DNA of 64,000 nt from Populus alba (lineage: Eukaryota; Streptophyta; Magnoliopsida; Malpighiales; Salicaceae). Of this stretch, positions 22,945 to 36,374 are shown piece after piece (position 1 is the first letter of the stretch; each line of letters begins with the position of its first letter). Both the position numbers and the translations under genes were made by a program. Location of the stretch: NCBI RefSeq assembly GCF_005239225.2, contig NC_133301.1:3559157-3623156 (forward strand). Direction: 5' to 3'. Under the pieces are notes generated by a model. The model saw only the letters and a program-made list of their open reading frames with translations, did no database searches and had not been told where the DNA came from.

Positions 22945-24164
22945 TTCTTAGCTTTCCAACAAAATAAGAATCAGCTCATTTGGACACTAGAACTCTAGAT
23001 ATGGGCTGAACACTGAAAAGTGTCTTGGCTGCAGGACAAATTCCACTTCTCTTTTTGTTGCTATAATTTGAACTTGAAAACGACCGTTTTGAATCTTGGA
23101 ATCTTATGAAAGTTTTAGGCCAATATCTTAGCTTTCCATCCATATAAACCAGACCTAAATCCATGTTCTACAACTCCATTTATGATCCAATAACTGAATG
23201 TTGTTCTAGTTTGAATTAAACCAGCATATCTTCTTTTAGCTTAGCCCTCTCTTTGTCTTTTATCTTTCAATAGTTAAACACATCAATCAATCCCTTAAAT
23301 TGTGAGATATGCCTGCATTCAAAATAAGTATTTACCGTAAATCAAAAATATCTTATGTTATCAGCTTTGTTATTATAAAACATGCTTAAGTTAGGGAATT
23401 TAATGATACTTTAAGTGTAATATTATGATAAAAATACGCTTTTGAGTACTAATCACTGCAATAAGGGAGTATTGTGGGCAGTTGAAGAGAGCGTGACGAC
23501 CAGCAGTAGGTTGTGGCCACGGTAGAACAGAAGCAGAGAAAGACAGGGGTGCTATGGCAGAGGAAAACAGGGGTGCTGCAGCAGGAGAGGGAGCTTGCAC
23601 CGTCAGTGAAGAAGAAGAAGAAGTAATAGGCCGCTGTTTCATTGTGCAAAGAGAGCTGTGATGAAAGTGTTTTAGTTAATTTAGGGCTATGATATAATAG
23701 AATGTCCTAGCTTGTGCCTTAACAACCTTCATATTTATATATATGTGATAGAACACCATGGTAACTGTAGGAATTATAATATTGGAATAATCCTTGTATA
23801 ATTTTCTATTTACATGCTATACATTCTATAATGTAATATCACTAGAAATACAACTTATTGTTCATTAATTATTTGTTTCAATGTCATGAAAAAGCCAACA
23901 ACCACTTGCACAAGAGGGCACCGACACCAATACGCCATGAGTCCTCCATAGCACCTCAATCCCTATTGGTCCCTATCTAGATTTGGACCACATTTTCTAT
24001 ATATGTATAAATTTTGTTACAGGAACACATTAGATTGGCTGCATATATATAATATATTCTTTTTTGTTTACAAAGAAAATACATCACATTGGAGTTCACA
24101 TACCAGGAAATAATGAGAAGTGAAAATTTCTAAGAACGAACATACAAAGATCCTGAACGTTAAC
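22945..24164 (-). other. 3' flank of NPF copy 2
   Basis: This is homologous to 3765-4942, 38758-39971 and 61289-62468. It includes the copia LTR/Gag relic at 23449-23860. Copies 2 and 3 carry about 35 bp (around 23055-23090) that copies 1 and 4 lack. The 3' UTR and polyadenylation region of the gene should lie at the right end, but I cannot fix the site. Confidence 0.6.
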
Positions 24165-27100
24165 TTAAACTACATCATCATCATCATCATCATCATCAAT
24201 CAATCCTTCCCTAACATCTCCAGTAATGCCCTTTTGTCCCCCCTTACAAGGACCATAAGCCTTGCTACAAGCAAGATAATAAATGAAGTTAGCAACACCC
24301 AAACTAGAAAGCAGCCAGTAATAATAATCATAATGTCCTTTGTTGATGTTGCTTGAAACCCAACTCTCTTGATTTGCTTCACTAATAAACCCACGAACAT
24401 TACCTACTATAAAACTGGCCACCAAGCTTGCAGCAGACAGTCCAATACTATAAAGATTCGAGGCCACGCTAGACATGCTTTTAGGCAATTCAGTGTAGAA
24501 GAACTCATTCAGTCCAACACCATTCATAGCCTCAGAAAATCCAAGTAAGAAATAAAATGGCAATAACCACATTGCAGACATGTGCGTAACCGCGTCAGGA
24601 ATATCTGAAATTCCTTCCCTGATTGCAGTTTCTCGTCGCACCCTCTCTATAATTGCCAGTACTGCCATGGAAGCAGCCGAGCCCAGAATCCCAATTCCTA
24701 TTTTCTGTTTCAAGCCGAGACGTGTTGGTTTTCCCGTGATTTTTGATGCTAGAGGGATGATTACGCGATCGTATAGAGCAATCCACATTGTTAGAGAGAG
24801 CAACATAAATGCATAGAATGATCCAGCAGGGATTTCAAATTTCGAAGTGATATGTCGGTTCATAGTGGATGCCTGGAGTAATAAGAAAGAGTTTTGACAG
24901 ACATTTACAGACACCAACATCCCTGTCGACCATATTGGGATTATCTTTATTAGTGCTTTTAGCTCTTCTACTTGATCTACTGTACAAAGACGCCATGGAT
25001 CTGAAGCTCTTCCATCTGGCATCAAGTCTTCTTCAGGATTCTTAACCACACAAGCCTTGTTTAGAAACCTAGGACAAGATAAGACAAAAGGAAATCCTTA
25101 AAGGAACTATCATATATAAAATTAGCTTCTTGAGTGCTTCACAGGTAGGTTAATTACCTTATTCTTTCACTTGGCACGACAAGTGCAGATCCCTTCCTAT
25201 GATGATACAGCTCATCCGTGTCTGGTGAAGATAATTCAATCCTTCTCTTTCTAAAGGAGGCCACGAGAACTCGAGCAAATCCGATGAGCCAGCTTGCCTT
25301 AGCCTTTGGCTTGACATAAATGGGAGAAGCCAAGAAGAACGAAAGAGTTGACAGGATCATGAGAACCACAGGAACTCCGAAACCCACCTTCCAGCCCATG
25401 GCATCTTGAATGTAAACTATACAAGTCATGGAAATAAATACAGAAGCTGAGGATGTAACATAGTACCAACTGAAGAAGCTTTCTAATATTCCAGCATGTT
25501 TAAGGCTGTCCCTCTTGCTCAATTGATCAGCACCAAAGGCCAGGGAGCATGATCTTATGCCACCAGCTCCGATAGACATAAGGCCGAAGCAAAAATATAG
25601 AAACAAAAGCTGTGGTGTCGTCGCGTCGTTAGTGCATCTGCTACTAAATTGGGCGCAAGAAGGCACCGTTGCCCCAGGAATTATTGTTGTCAACCACAAT
25701 AGAACCATTCCCTGTACATTTATTTGATTCCAGTTAATATTTTGACATAATCGAAAGTTTTGAGAATGTTTTTCCAAAATTCAACCTCGTATTAGAGAGG
25801 TGCAAACAACTTTATTTTGACCCAAAATTCAGGAATTTTTTTTTTGGAATTAGAACTTTCATTCAGAGAACTGCAAAATATGTCGTTATTGGTTAAAATA
25901 CTAAATCATGAATTAGTGATTCAACTAAAATAAATCATTTTATTTTTATGCCCAAATTACCATCCCCTGTACATATATAAGAAATTAACGAGGGAACTAC
26001 CTTCAATATTTAAAACAAATATTAAAATTAAAATATTTTTTTACTGCAAAGGGAGAATAATTTGGTCTTGGAAAAGATAGTAATGAAGATTTGTCAATTT
26101 GGACAGCACATGATAACAGGACTTATTGAAGATTTTGTTTTTTTGGGGGTGTGGGGGGAATGGATTACTATGTATTTTCCCGATCGCTTGTTAGCTAAAC
26201 TCCAATTAATATAAAATATTCAGAAATATAATAATAAAATATATTCTTGATGTCAGCAGCTTGTACGCTCGTCTAGCTATATTAAATCTTTTATTAAAAA
26301 AAAAACAAATTGCAATAATGTATGGTCCCAAAAAGATTAGTATAGACAATCTCCATCTAATATTTTCTAATTCTCATAATTATAGACAGTGGATGTTAGA
26401 GTAGCTTATATGCATCTTAATTAATCTTTCAAGATCCAAAAATTAATGATTACGTAAGTTTTTAGCAATCCCGAGGTTTTTAATATTCGAACTAGTGATC
26501 TTTAAGGAAAAAACTCAAGATCTAACCAGTTAAGTTATATTTTTTTAAGACTTGTATCTAGAAATTATTTAATTCATGATTATGTATTTATTTTATTATG
26601 ATAACAATTATTTTATTTATAAATATATTAAAATAATATTAAATCTGGTAGTGCTTCCATTTGAAAACCAATTAACCTTAGCTAAGTTTAAAAGAGGCAA
26701 ATTTCGTAGATCATTGATCAATGTTGTTTTAACTTTTAATTGATCAATCATCAGGTACGTCAACGAAGTCTTGTACGGATTTTAATAAGTATGAAAATAG
26801 GTTATTATTTACTTTATATGAAAATCTTTTGACTTTCGTCGTAACTTTAAAAAATTAACGTAGACGGACAGTAAACGGGGGAACCTGTCGGCTTTCATGA
26901 AACTAGCGACTAGGAATTAATCATTGTCGGCTTTAATAAAAATTTTATTTATATATATTTTAAAATTAAGTGAAAATGAAACTTATCAATTACCCGGGCT
27001 CTCTCACGTGGTGTTAAAAAAGCCCTTTCAAAAAAATAATATATATTAACTCCAATATATTTTAAATGAAAATCCTTTAAATTTAAAATTTGTAGAGGTT

Positions 27101-27854
27101 ATACTATAAAATATTATAAATTTTAAATTTAATTAAAAAAATTAACACGTTTAGTATATTAAAAATTATTTCAATTTAAAAACTCATTGAAGAATAATTT
27201 TATATTAAATCTAAAGCATATTATTAAATGTTTTCCAGTGAATCTCTACTACAAGGTGGGAGTCTAGTCAATTGGTACCTACTAACCTAACAAAATCATG
27301 ATTCGAAATATATGAACACAAGATTAATTGTCTGTTTTCCCCCCTTTGAGATTAGCAATGGACTTAGTTAACCACTTTTGTTTGTGAGAGAATCGCCGGT
27401 GAGCGAGGCATAGATCCGTTGGCCGGACACATGATTGTCTTTGTGACAAACAGAAGGGAGAAAAATAGAAAGACAAGAGTGGAAAGAAATAATGTTACCA
27501 GAAGGCTCGCAATACATCCAAAGCCGATCATCGGGTATCGACCCACATATGTATCAGCAAGAAAAGCCCCAATAATGGGCATGAAATTCCCAGCAGCTGA
27601 GTAGAGGAAGAGTATTTGGGCACCGCTAGCTGCATCCATACCATACTCTCTGGTCAAATACAGTATCATATTTGTTGATAGCCCAAAACTTGCTAGCCTC
27701 TCCAGTGCCTCATTTGCTGTCAAAACATGAATTTAAACCACATTACTTGAATCGTAAATATCTATAAGTTGCTGAAAGTGTTTTAAATACCTATGATGAA
27801 AAACAAGGCTCTTATGCCACCCTTCGGGCTGCTCAAGAGTGGCTCTGTGATCAT
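24165..27854 (-). CDS. NPF1-like: NPF1-like proton-coupled transporter, copy 2 (intact, four exons)
   Basis: Exons are 27854-27791 (64 bp), 27716-27499 (218), 25711-25158 (554) and 25068-24165 (904), with GT/AG introns; phases fit and give 579 codons plus stop. I chose the ATG at 27854 because it yields the family N-terminus (KGG, then FIIANE across the first splice) and an in-frame TGA lies upstream. Visible family marks are the proton-coupling ExxER motif in helix 1 (E24 to R28), FLNKAC at 280-285 after the central loop, EFFYTELPKSMSS at about 467, and NINKGHYDYYYWLL at about 519. Strongly hydrophobic segments fit 12 helices in a membrane. The C-terminus is acidic, with eight Asp. NPF proteins move nitrate, dipeptides, hormones or glucosinolates with protons; NPF1 members in Arabidopsis and legumes include nitrate transporters. 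The substrate here is not deducible. The NPF1 assignment rests on remembered similarity. Confidence 0.92.
24174..24197 (-). repeat. GAT microsatellite coding a poly-Asp tail
   Basis: Eight GAT codons precede the final Val-Val-stop. The same run codes 12 Asp in copy 1, 7 in copy 3 (about 39981-40001) and 7 in copy 4. Its length therefore distinguishes the copies. Confidence 0.9.
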
Positions 27855-30800
27855 CTCCTTCGGATCTGATTGTGCACTCTGTCGATGGAGGGAAAGAGTC
27901 TCGCAGCTTCTTCAGTCCACTAATTTGTTGTGAGAGATCATTTGGTGCACGATGAATACATATATACACCCAGAGAGTTGCTGCCTTCAGTAAGCTTTAG
28001 GTTTTGTCTCTTCCCATTCTTTTCCCTCTGCTGGTTAATTTTGGCCTCATTAGCTGTTCCTCTAGGCTTCATTAGCTGTCCTTCGATTGATTCTATCCAT
28101 CCAAAAGAAATATATATTGAACGTTGGTGTCACTGGATAATAATTCTCTAGTAAACGTAAGATTTTGTCAACTTGCAATTTTTTATTTCACTCTAACCTG
28201 TTTCCCGGAAGCTAAGTATCCAAGCACAGACAAGCTGAATTTTGTAGAAACAGAAATTTGGATTTAGGACCAGGTTTTTGGATTAAATTATGTATCCTTT
28301 TTAATCCAATCAACTTCATGTATGATCTTCAACAAGGATATTGCACATGTCAGGTGGTTTTTTCGTTTCTAAGAGAACGGCGTTCTTCTTTTATTTAACA
28401 CACTGCCACACCGTCTCGCTTATTGTACTTCAACTTGCATATATAATAAATTGAAAAAGAAATCAAACTAACACGAATAAGAATGAGAACTTTCGATGCA
28501 AGAGCGCATTTAATTACTTAATTAGTTATTTTGAAAAGACAATTAAAAAAAATTACATAAATTGCGCTATTCGTACGCATTCATTGTACTCTTTGCTTAT
28601 TATTATTATTATTATTTTATTTGCTTTTGTTTTTTGTGGTTTGTGAACGATTTGATAAAATAAAATTGTAGAAGTTGATAGCAATGAGCTCAATGCTCTG
28701 CATCAACCTTGTTATGGGAAATCAATCAGTATCAAGCTAGGAATAGAAAATTGTCTCCCATTGCAAAGCCAAAATGAGCTTCAATACTGGCAACATTTTT
28801 AAATGCAATATCATGTATTATATTTTCTTACAGCCCAGAATATGCTGGACTCTAATATTTTTTTTTTCAGTTCTTGGGTTTGAAAGAGTAAAAATATTGA
28901 TACTTTAAAATAACGATAAACAAAGTTATAGGTTTGATACAATGAAACTCGTTTTTCCTCTCTGAACAAATGTGATGGTGGTGCTCAGCAATGAGCTCAC
29001 TGTTTCTATGTAGGGGACCATTAATTTGAACATTAATCTTTTCTTAAACCCTATAATTCCAAAACCTGTAGCCTACTCGGTCAGTTAACTTTCTGTGAGT
29101 GAGTTGTCATCCCTTTTCCATTACTTTTTTCATGGGTTTGTTTTATTTATTTATTTTTTAAATGGGAGTAGTATTGTTTAATTTCTTTTTTTATATAAAT
29201 CTAGTATCAGATTCAACCCCTACTATTCTAGAATAACATTTTTTATGTGGGATGCCATGTATTATGGATAATTGTTAGTCGTATGTACACGAGGTGTTGA
29301 ATTCTCAAGAGATTATCATTTGATTCAGAATAGTTAAGAAACTTGAATGTACTGGTCTTATAAAAAACTTTAAAAGTAAAAGACTGGTTGTAGCTAATAA
29401 AGATATTAGCACTTGATATAACCATATTATTCAATAATTTCACCTATATTTTACTAGTGTTTTGCCTTTTTTATATATATAAAATACCTTGATATTCTTT
29501 GTTTTATGTTTTGTAGGCACTTTTGGATGAAATATGTAAAAAGAATCAAAATAGAGATAATTGTCAAATTTGACCTTTAGTCCATGTTTTGTGCAGAGCA
29601 TGAGCTCTAAAGGTTGAAATGAATTGATTCTAATGGTATTAAAAAGCTAACATCCATACCTTTCTGGACATCTAAGTTAAGAAAATAAAATAAAGAAGAG
29701 CATAGAAATCGTAGCCTTCAAAGTCAAATCTCGCAATCACCTAGTGTTGACCTTCAGTTATTTCGACTTGAATATCTTGAGCTAAAGAAGTCCATTTGAT
29801 GCAAAATCAATTTGTTTGAATTTCTGACTTAAAGACCTATCAACGCACCAAATTTAATCCAAAACATATCTCATATGATGGAGATATGATTTTTTTAAGA
29901 TGACAGATGAATTCTGCCAGCAAACAAGTTTTGTGAAGAAACGAGTCCAAATTACGTCCCAAAGCATCCAAACTGACATCCATAACTTGAAGATTTCATG
30001 CAGGGTTAGTTTTCCTTTTTTAGAAAAATAGTTAGTGAAGTACTTAAATGTAAACTGTCTATTTAAGGGAGGACTATTTTGTAAAATAGAGACTTGGGTT
30101 TCCTATTATATAAAAAGAAAGAGAGAAGGAAGAGAGGGGGATGGTTAGAAGAGAGGAACATAAACCCTTTCTCCCACAAACTCGAATTCATGCATTCTTT
30201 TTTTTTTTTGGTTAGCTGTTCAATAGAAATGCAATGCTAAACTCTTTTTCTTGGTTGTAAGGACACAAAAACCTTCGGATTTCAAGAACTATGAGATCTA
30301 TTTTACCTTTACTTTCCAGTTTATATGATGAATGAATATGTTTGTTCTCCTATGCTTATTTCCTATGATTGTTTATTTTAATTACTAGAGCGGACTCTAA
30401 GTTATTATTGTGAACAATCTATTACTAAGTTTGTTATCAAAACTGGAGTTGTGGTATATAAACTTGTGAAGCAACTGAGATTAATAATTGTGGTAGGTCT
30501 AGATTAGTAATATTAGAGAGAACATTCGACTGATCAAATCAAACATAGACTACGAACAATTATGTTGTCTAGATTAATCAACTCATCTAGTTCTTAAGGC
30601 TGCTATTGAATTAAATTACTAGTGCGGAAATTGTGGTTGTTTGATGGTTAGGATTAGTTATACAATGAATCAGTTAACTAATCAACATAAAAAAATATAG
30701 ATATTCAGAGTATAAATTGACGTCTCGTTTCTATGATCAATTCTAATTTCTGTAGGTGGATGTTTATTTGTGACCAAGGTTTGTTTTCTTAATAAATTTT

Positions 30801-32774
30801 AGTTTTATTTAATTTTTGCTTGATTGTTTGATTTTGTCATAGTCTAGATAATCACAAACCAAACCTCCAAATTGCATAATGTATAGCATAAAAATCTGAC
30901 TTGAACCTTCCTCGTGGGATCCACCCCTTGCTTGGTCTATACTATCTTGTATGTTGTGTTTTAAGCTAGGGTAATTTATTTGTGCGACCGCGACATCGCA
31001 ACAGCACCCCTAGTACACCTTACCTGAGGTAGCACCCTTAGCACACCCCACTCGAGGTAAGCTGCATTGTATGATCTAAATATGTTTTAAGGGTTTTGAT
31101 GAGTTTTTAACCCGCAGCTTGTTTGTCATCGGATGAAGATTTATTCATGTGAATAAATCTAGTGTTTCGAATTTATTATGGGTTCGTGTGCCCAAATAAA
31201 TTCTTATAGAAAAGGTTTATGTAGGTGCGTTGACAGGGTTCACCTATCTTGAAAGGCAGAAGAATTTTTTCACAACTCGTGTGTTATGGTGAAAATACTT
31301 TCAATTAAAATGTAATGAACTTAGGAATCTCATTTAAATGAGCCACCTCTTTAAAGTAGAGATGGGCAATCCAGGCAGCATCCATAATCTCTATGTTTTT
31401 TTTGTCCTTTTGGCTTTAAATATTCAAAAAAAATGTAAGAAAATACAAACACACACACACATTTGTTTTATTATATTTTACTAACACAAGCTACAATTAC
31501 ATTTTTTAGATATCACCAAAATTCAAAACAGTTCAAACACACACACACACAATAGACATTTATAATTTACAAAATAGGCCTCCTAAAATTCACAAATTAA
31601 TCTGGAGAAATTGCTAGAAATTCAGGAACAGTGTTGGGAAGCTTCCGAGTTGCAGGAACAGTGGCAGTGCATTGGTCTCACACTTCACCTGTCCCTTGTT
31701 TTTTCCTGCGGTGGTGCGTGAACCCACGCCCCGCCAGTGGCCTCGGCGCGTGGAACAGATACGCCACCACTGTTCTTGCATTCCCAAAAGTATTCCTCTA
31801 TAATTGCTGAATATTTGGGCCTATTTTGCAATTTCTGAATTATATCATGTAAAAATGATGTGTGAGTAGAGCATAGTAAAAATGAATATGTGTGTGTGTA
31901 ATTTGTTTTTTCTCCTTTCAAATTTTGAGAATATATGTACATGGTTTGTTGTCTTTAATTGCAATTAATTGTGATACTTGTTCTTTTTTAAAAAAAATTA
32001 AATGTTTTCCTTGTATGCTACATACAGCCACTACCCTTATATATTATTATAAATAACCTGTTATTATTCACTGTTAATATTTGGAAAAAGAAACATTAAG
32101 TGGTTAATATCCAAAATATATTTTTTAGGAATAATACGTCATTATCCCTTAATAATATAAGGACAAAGAAACCCATGAAAGGTAAATGTCCAAAATATTG
32201 CTGAGAGTAATACAACTTATTCATTTTTATCATAAGGATATATTTATGCCCAAAATGTTATTTAGAACAATTTAATTGCACATCCTTGAAAGAAACCTCA
32301 ATTATAATTGGGGATATTTCAATTTTTGTTCCACGGTTCATGAGTCATGAAAGTATGAAATATTAAGGAAAAAATAGGCTTTTAAAGCACCTTAAATTTC
32401 CTTAGGTTTCTAACTTAGTTTTTTTTATTTTTATTATTGTTGTTGTTTCTCTTCTTTGCGATTTTTGAGTCATAAACACTTGAAATACTAAGAAAAACTG
32501 AACTTTTAAGCACATTGAATCTCCTTGGATTTCTATCTTAGTTGTTTCCTAATCTGTGAGTTGCAAATTTAGTTTGAATCAAACACAGATTTCAAGAGAT
32601 CTGTATTGGTTCTCCTTGGTACTTTGTAGACATACCTAAGGTATGATCCACATTGGCCAATGATTCTTTCTTTTTAGACTTTGAACTCAAGTTTGTTCAT
32701 CGTAGCAAATTTATCCTACAAAAACTGATGGGATTAGAGAACACCAACACCATAGCAATTATAAGACAAACAAA

Positions 32775-34845
32775 ACACCAAGCAGCTTACCTTAGGTAGG
32801 GCATACTAGGGGTGCTAAAACATTCCTTTTATGCAACCAGTCCCTTGTCTTAAAATCTTTGAAAGACCAGTTAGGTTTCCTAGTGACCATAATACTAGGT
32901 GGCAACTCTTTTTTTCATAAAACAAAAAAAAACCCAAAATCAATACACGATCCTGGGAAGGGTCGCTGCGACATCGAGCTCTCACGAGGGTGCGACACCA
33001 ATATTAAGCAAAATTGTTCACATGCTACGTAAACAGTGGAGTGTGGAAAAGGTGAAGCATAAAAAGAAAGGGAAGAAGAAGAAGAAGAAGAGACTGACCT
33101 CGCGGTGAGGTGTTGTTGTTCATGGTGGCGGTGTTGTGGCAGCAGGCAGCGGTTCCAAGCAGCAGTTCCTCCTCCTTTTTCTTATGTTTCTGTGTTGCTT
33201 CTTCTTTTTGTTTCTATTCCCTCGCTTCTCTGTTCCTTCTTCTTTTTGTTTCTATTCCCTCGCTTCTCTGTTTTTGATGGTGTTGTTGTTGTTGTTGATG
33301 GTGGCTCAAGGCAGTTCTTGTGGCGGTGAAAAGGAAGGTAAGCAGTGGTGCCCCTTTTTTTCCTTCTCGTTCCTTCCTTCTTTTTATTTCCTCCCTTCTC
33401 CTTTCCTTTCCTTTCCTTTCCTTTTCTTTCTCTGTTTTATGTCCTTTTGTTTAGTTCTTCTTTCTTTCCTCTTTTTCTCCATTTCTCTCTTTTCCTTCAT
33501 CCTCTATTATTAAACAACCACCCCCCATCAACTCTTTCCTCGGTCTCCCCCTATTTTCACCTCCTTTGTTTCCTTCTCTCTATATTGTCCTCTCTGTTTC
33601 AAATTGTTCCCTCAACCTTCTCTCTATGTCTTTCTCTCTGCTTTGTTCTCTCTCTCTCTCTAGTCTAAAAAAATTCTTCAATGTTCTCTCAAAAGTTTCC
33701 TACAAATTGTCCCCCTTTTCATTCTCCCCACTCTGGTATTTATAAGAGGAAAAAGGGAGAAAGCCACCCTACCCTGTCCAATCATGTTGAATGGGTAGGG
33801 TGGCTAGACGACCACTATGCAGCCATCTGTAAGACTTGTCTCCTATGCTTTTCCATCTTAGAAGGCCAATAGGCGTGGTGGGTCTTGTCAATTTTGGGTT
33901 TTTTAGGAGAGAGAGGGAAATAAGTGTTGAAGGGGACAAAATCTCTTTCTTCGCTTACCTTTGCATGTCTAGTGGAAGGAGATTACAGTGTCGTTCAAAA
34001 CAACACCGTTTCCCCTATTTTTTTAATAGTGGATGAAATAGTGTCATTTTGAACAAAACGTGCCATATCATTTAAATGCAAATTGCATCAAAGATGTCAA
34101 TTTTCAAATCAGTCCTCAATTTTTTATTTATTCAATCAAGTCAATTACAATTTTGATTTTAAGAATTAATTCAATTGCATCCCTGCCAAATAGAATGTCA
34201 TCCCTAAAGTTGACCACCTTTTCCATTTTGGTCTTTGGTCTCGGATTTATGCAATTTGACCTTCAATTGATCAATAACCTCTCGTTTTCTTCAATTTAGT
34301 CCTTGATAGTCAAATCTTGTTCCTCTATTTACGTGACTTTTCCAATTTGTTCCTCCGTTTCGGATTTGTTCAATCAAGTCCCTAATTGGCCATCAAACTT
34401 CAATAGTTTTTGCATCTAAGTCCCTGATTTAACCAAATCAATTCTAAAAAATTATAATTTGACTGCCGAACTTTAATTTCTTCTAATTAAAGCCTAAATT
34501 GACTTAAAAATTAATATTTCTTGCAATCAAACCCTTCATAAATTCAATTAAACCTTTAATAAAATTTAATTCAGTCCATAAATATCTGATTTTGGAATTT
34601 CTTTCTTAAATTGAATTTTCTTTATCAATAGGGCTCTCATCAGTAAAAAAATATACTGTCAAATTTTAATATTTGTATTTTTAAACCTTTTCAACCAATT
34701 TCTAGCCATTTTCTGGGCGCTCCGACATCCTTTTCTTACTCCTATTATTTTTTTAGATTTTTTGTTTTTATTCAACGTATTGTTTTTTTAATTTTTGGAA
34801 GAGAAAAAAATGAATTTGGGGAATAACTCAAAATGGGTTATGACA
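32775..34845 (-). repeat. Long LTR in S2
   Basis: This is the copy of the S1 LTR. It starts at 34845 with TGTCATAACCC on the minus strand after the GGGGGACAAT polypurine tract, and has TATAAATA at 33744-33737. It is non-coding. Confidence 0.6.
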
Positions 34846-35029
34846 ATTGTCCCCCTCTTTACAATGCTTGTGATAGAAAGTCTCGTAGAAAACTTTAGAT
34901 AATAGCTTTGTAAAGAAGAGAAAGAAAACAATAATAAATTCACCATATCAAGAAATGATGAATTGTTTTGAAAGTATTTAAAGTGAGGGCTACAAAGCGT
35001 ACTTAAAGGTGAAATTCAAATATTTTGAA

Positions 35030-35790
35030 ATAGTTGAATTATCACGGGTGACCTACCCAGGGAAGAAAATGAAATGATTTTTCGAGATGGTCTCATCATA
35101 ATGGGTACCCAAGTTGAAAAATACAAAGATTTTTCTAAAAAAATAGTCTCATTGTAATGGGTGACCTATCTAGATGAAAAAAATATGAAAAACAGCCTCA
35201 TTATAATAGGTGACCTACCCAAGTGAAAGATGGTCTCATTGTAATGAGTGGCTTACCTAGATAGAAGAAATATGAAAAATGTTCTAAATTTAATAAGTGA
35301 CCTACCCAAGTGGAAGAGGATCTCATTGTAAGGGGTGACGTACCAAAATGGAAAAGGGTCTAATCATAATAGGTGACCTACCTAGGTGGAAAATATGAAA
35401 ACAGTGTCATTATAATGGGTGACCTACCCAAATGAAAAATAATTTGAAGAGTCTTGAAGGGAGAACATGATAGGGCTCGAAAGGAGAGAAGGGCTCGAAG
35501 GCGCACTCAAAAGAAGGTAAGGTTGAGAAATGCACTACCTGAAATATAAGGGCTCCAAGATGAACTTGAAAGTAGGTAGAGTTAGAAAAAACACTACTGA
35601 GAGATGAGAGTTTAAAGGTGCACTTAAAGGAAGTGAGGGCTCAAAGGTGCACCCAAAAGAAGATAAGGTTAGAAAAAGCATTATCCAAAAGATAAGAGCT
35701 CAAAGGCGCACTTAAAAGAAAATAAGGGCTCAAAGGAGGATACGAAAAGAGGTAGGGTTAGAAAACACACTACCCAAGAGGTGATGATGG
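35030..35790. repeat. Degenerate tandem arrays in S2
   Basis: The same two arrays as at 19240-20000, nearly unchanged in unit order and sequence, as expected from duplication of the whole spacer. Confidence 0.8.
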
Positions 35791-36341
35791 GAAACCAATT
35801 TGTTAATGTTGAAAGCAATGTATTATGATCAATATGCATGTATACTTACTTGAGAAATATAGGTCCCCTTTTCTTCATGGAGTCTTTATTTTCTCAAAAG
35901 TTTGAGAAATATTGGTCCTTGGTGTTGGATTTCTTCAATCAAGTCCCTAATTGGTCATCAAACTTTAATATTTATGCAATTAAGTCCCTGATTTGACAAA
36001 ATCAACTCTTCCAAATATTAATTTGACACCTGAACTTTAATTTCTTCCAATTAAAGCCCAAATTGACTTAAAAATCAATTTTTCTTGTAATCAAGCTCTC
36101 AATAAATTCAATTAAACCTTCAATAAAATTTAATTGAGTCCATAAACATCTAATTTTGGACTTTTCTTCCTCAAATTAAATATTCTTTGTCAACAGGGCT
36201 CTCCTTAGTAAAACAATATAATGTCAAATTTCAATCTTTATATTTTAAATCCTCTTTAACCAATTTCTAGCTATTTTCTGGGCGCTCCGACATCCTCTTC
36301 TCATTGCTATTATTTTTTTGGATTTTTTAGTTTTATTCTAG

Positions 36342-36374
<33 letters not shown>

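Noticed and set aside
27733..27969. A 78-codon open frame covering NPF exon 1 (also at 11942-12178 and 43624-43908)
   Set aside because: It is in the wrong frame. The frame that joins the first splice to give FIIANEALER starts at the ATG at 27854, and an in-frame stop lies just upstream of it.
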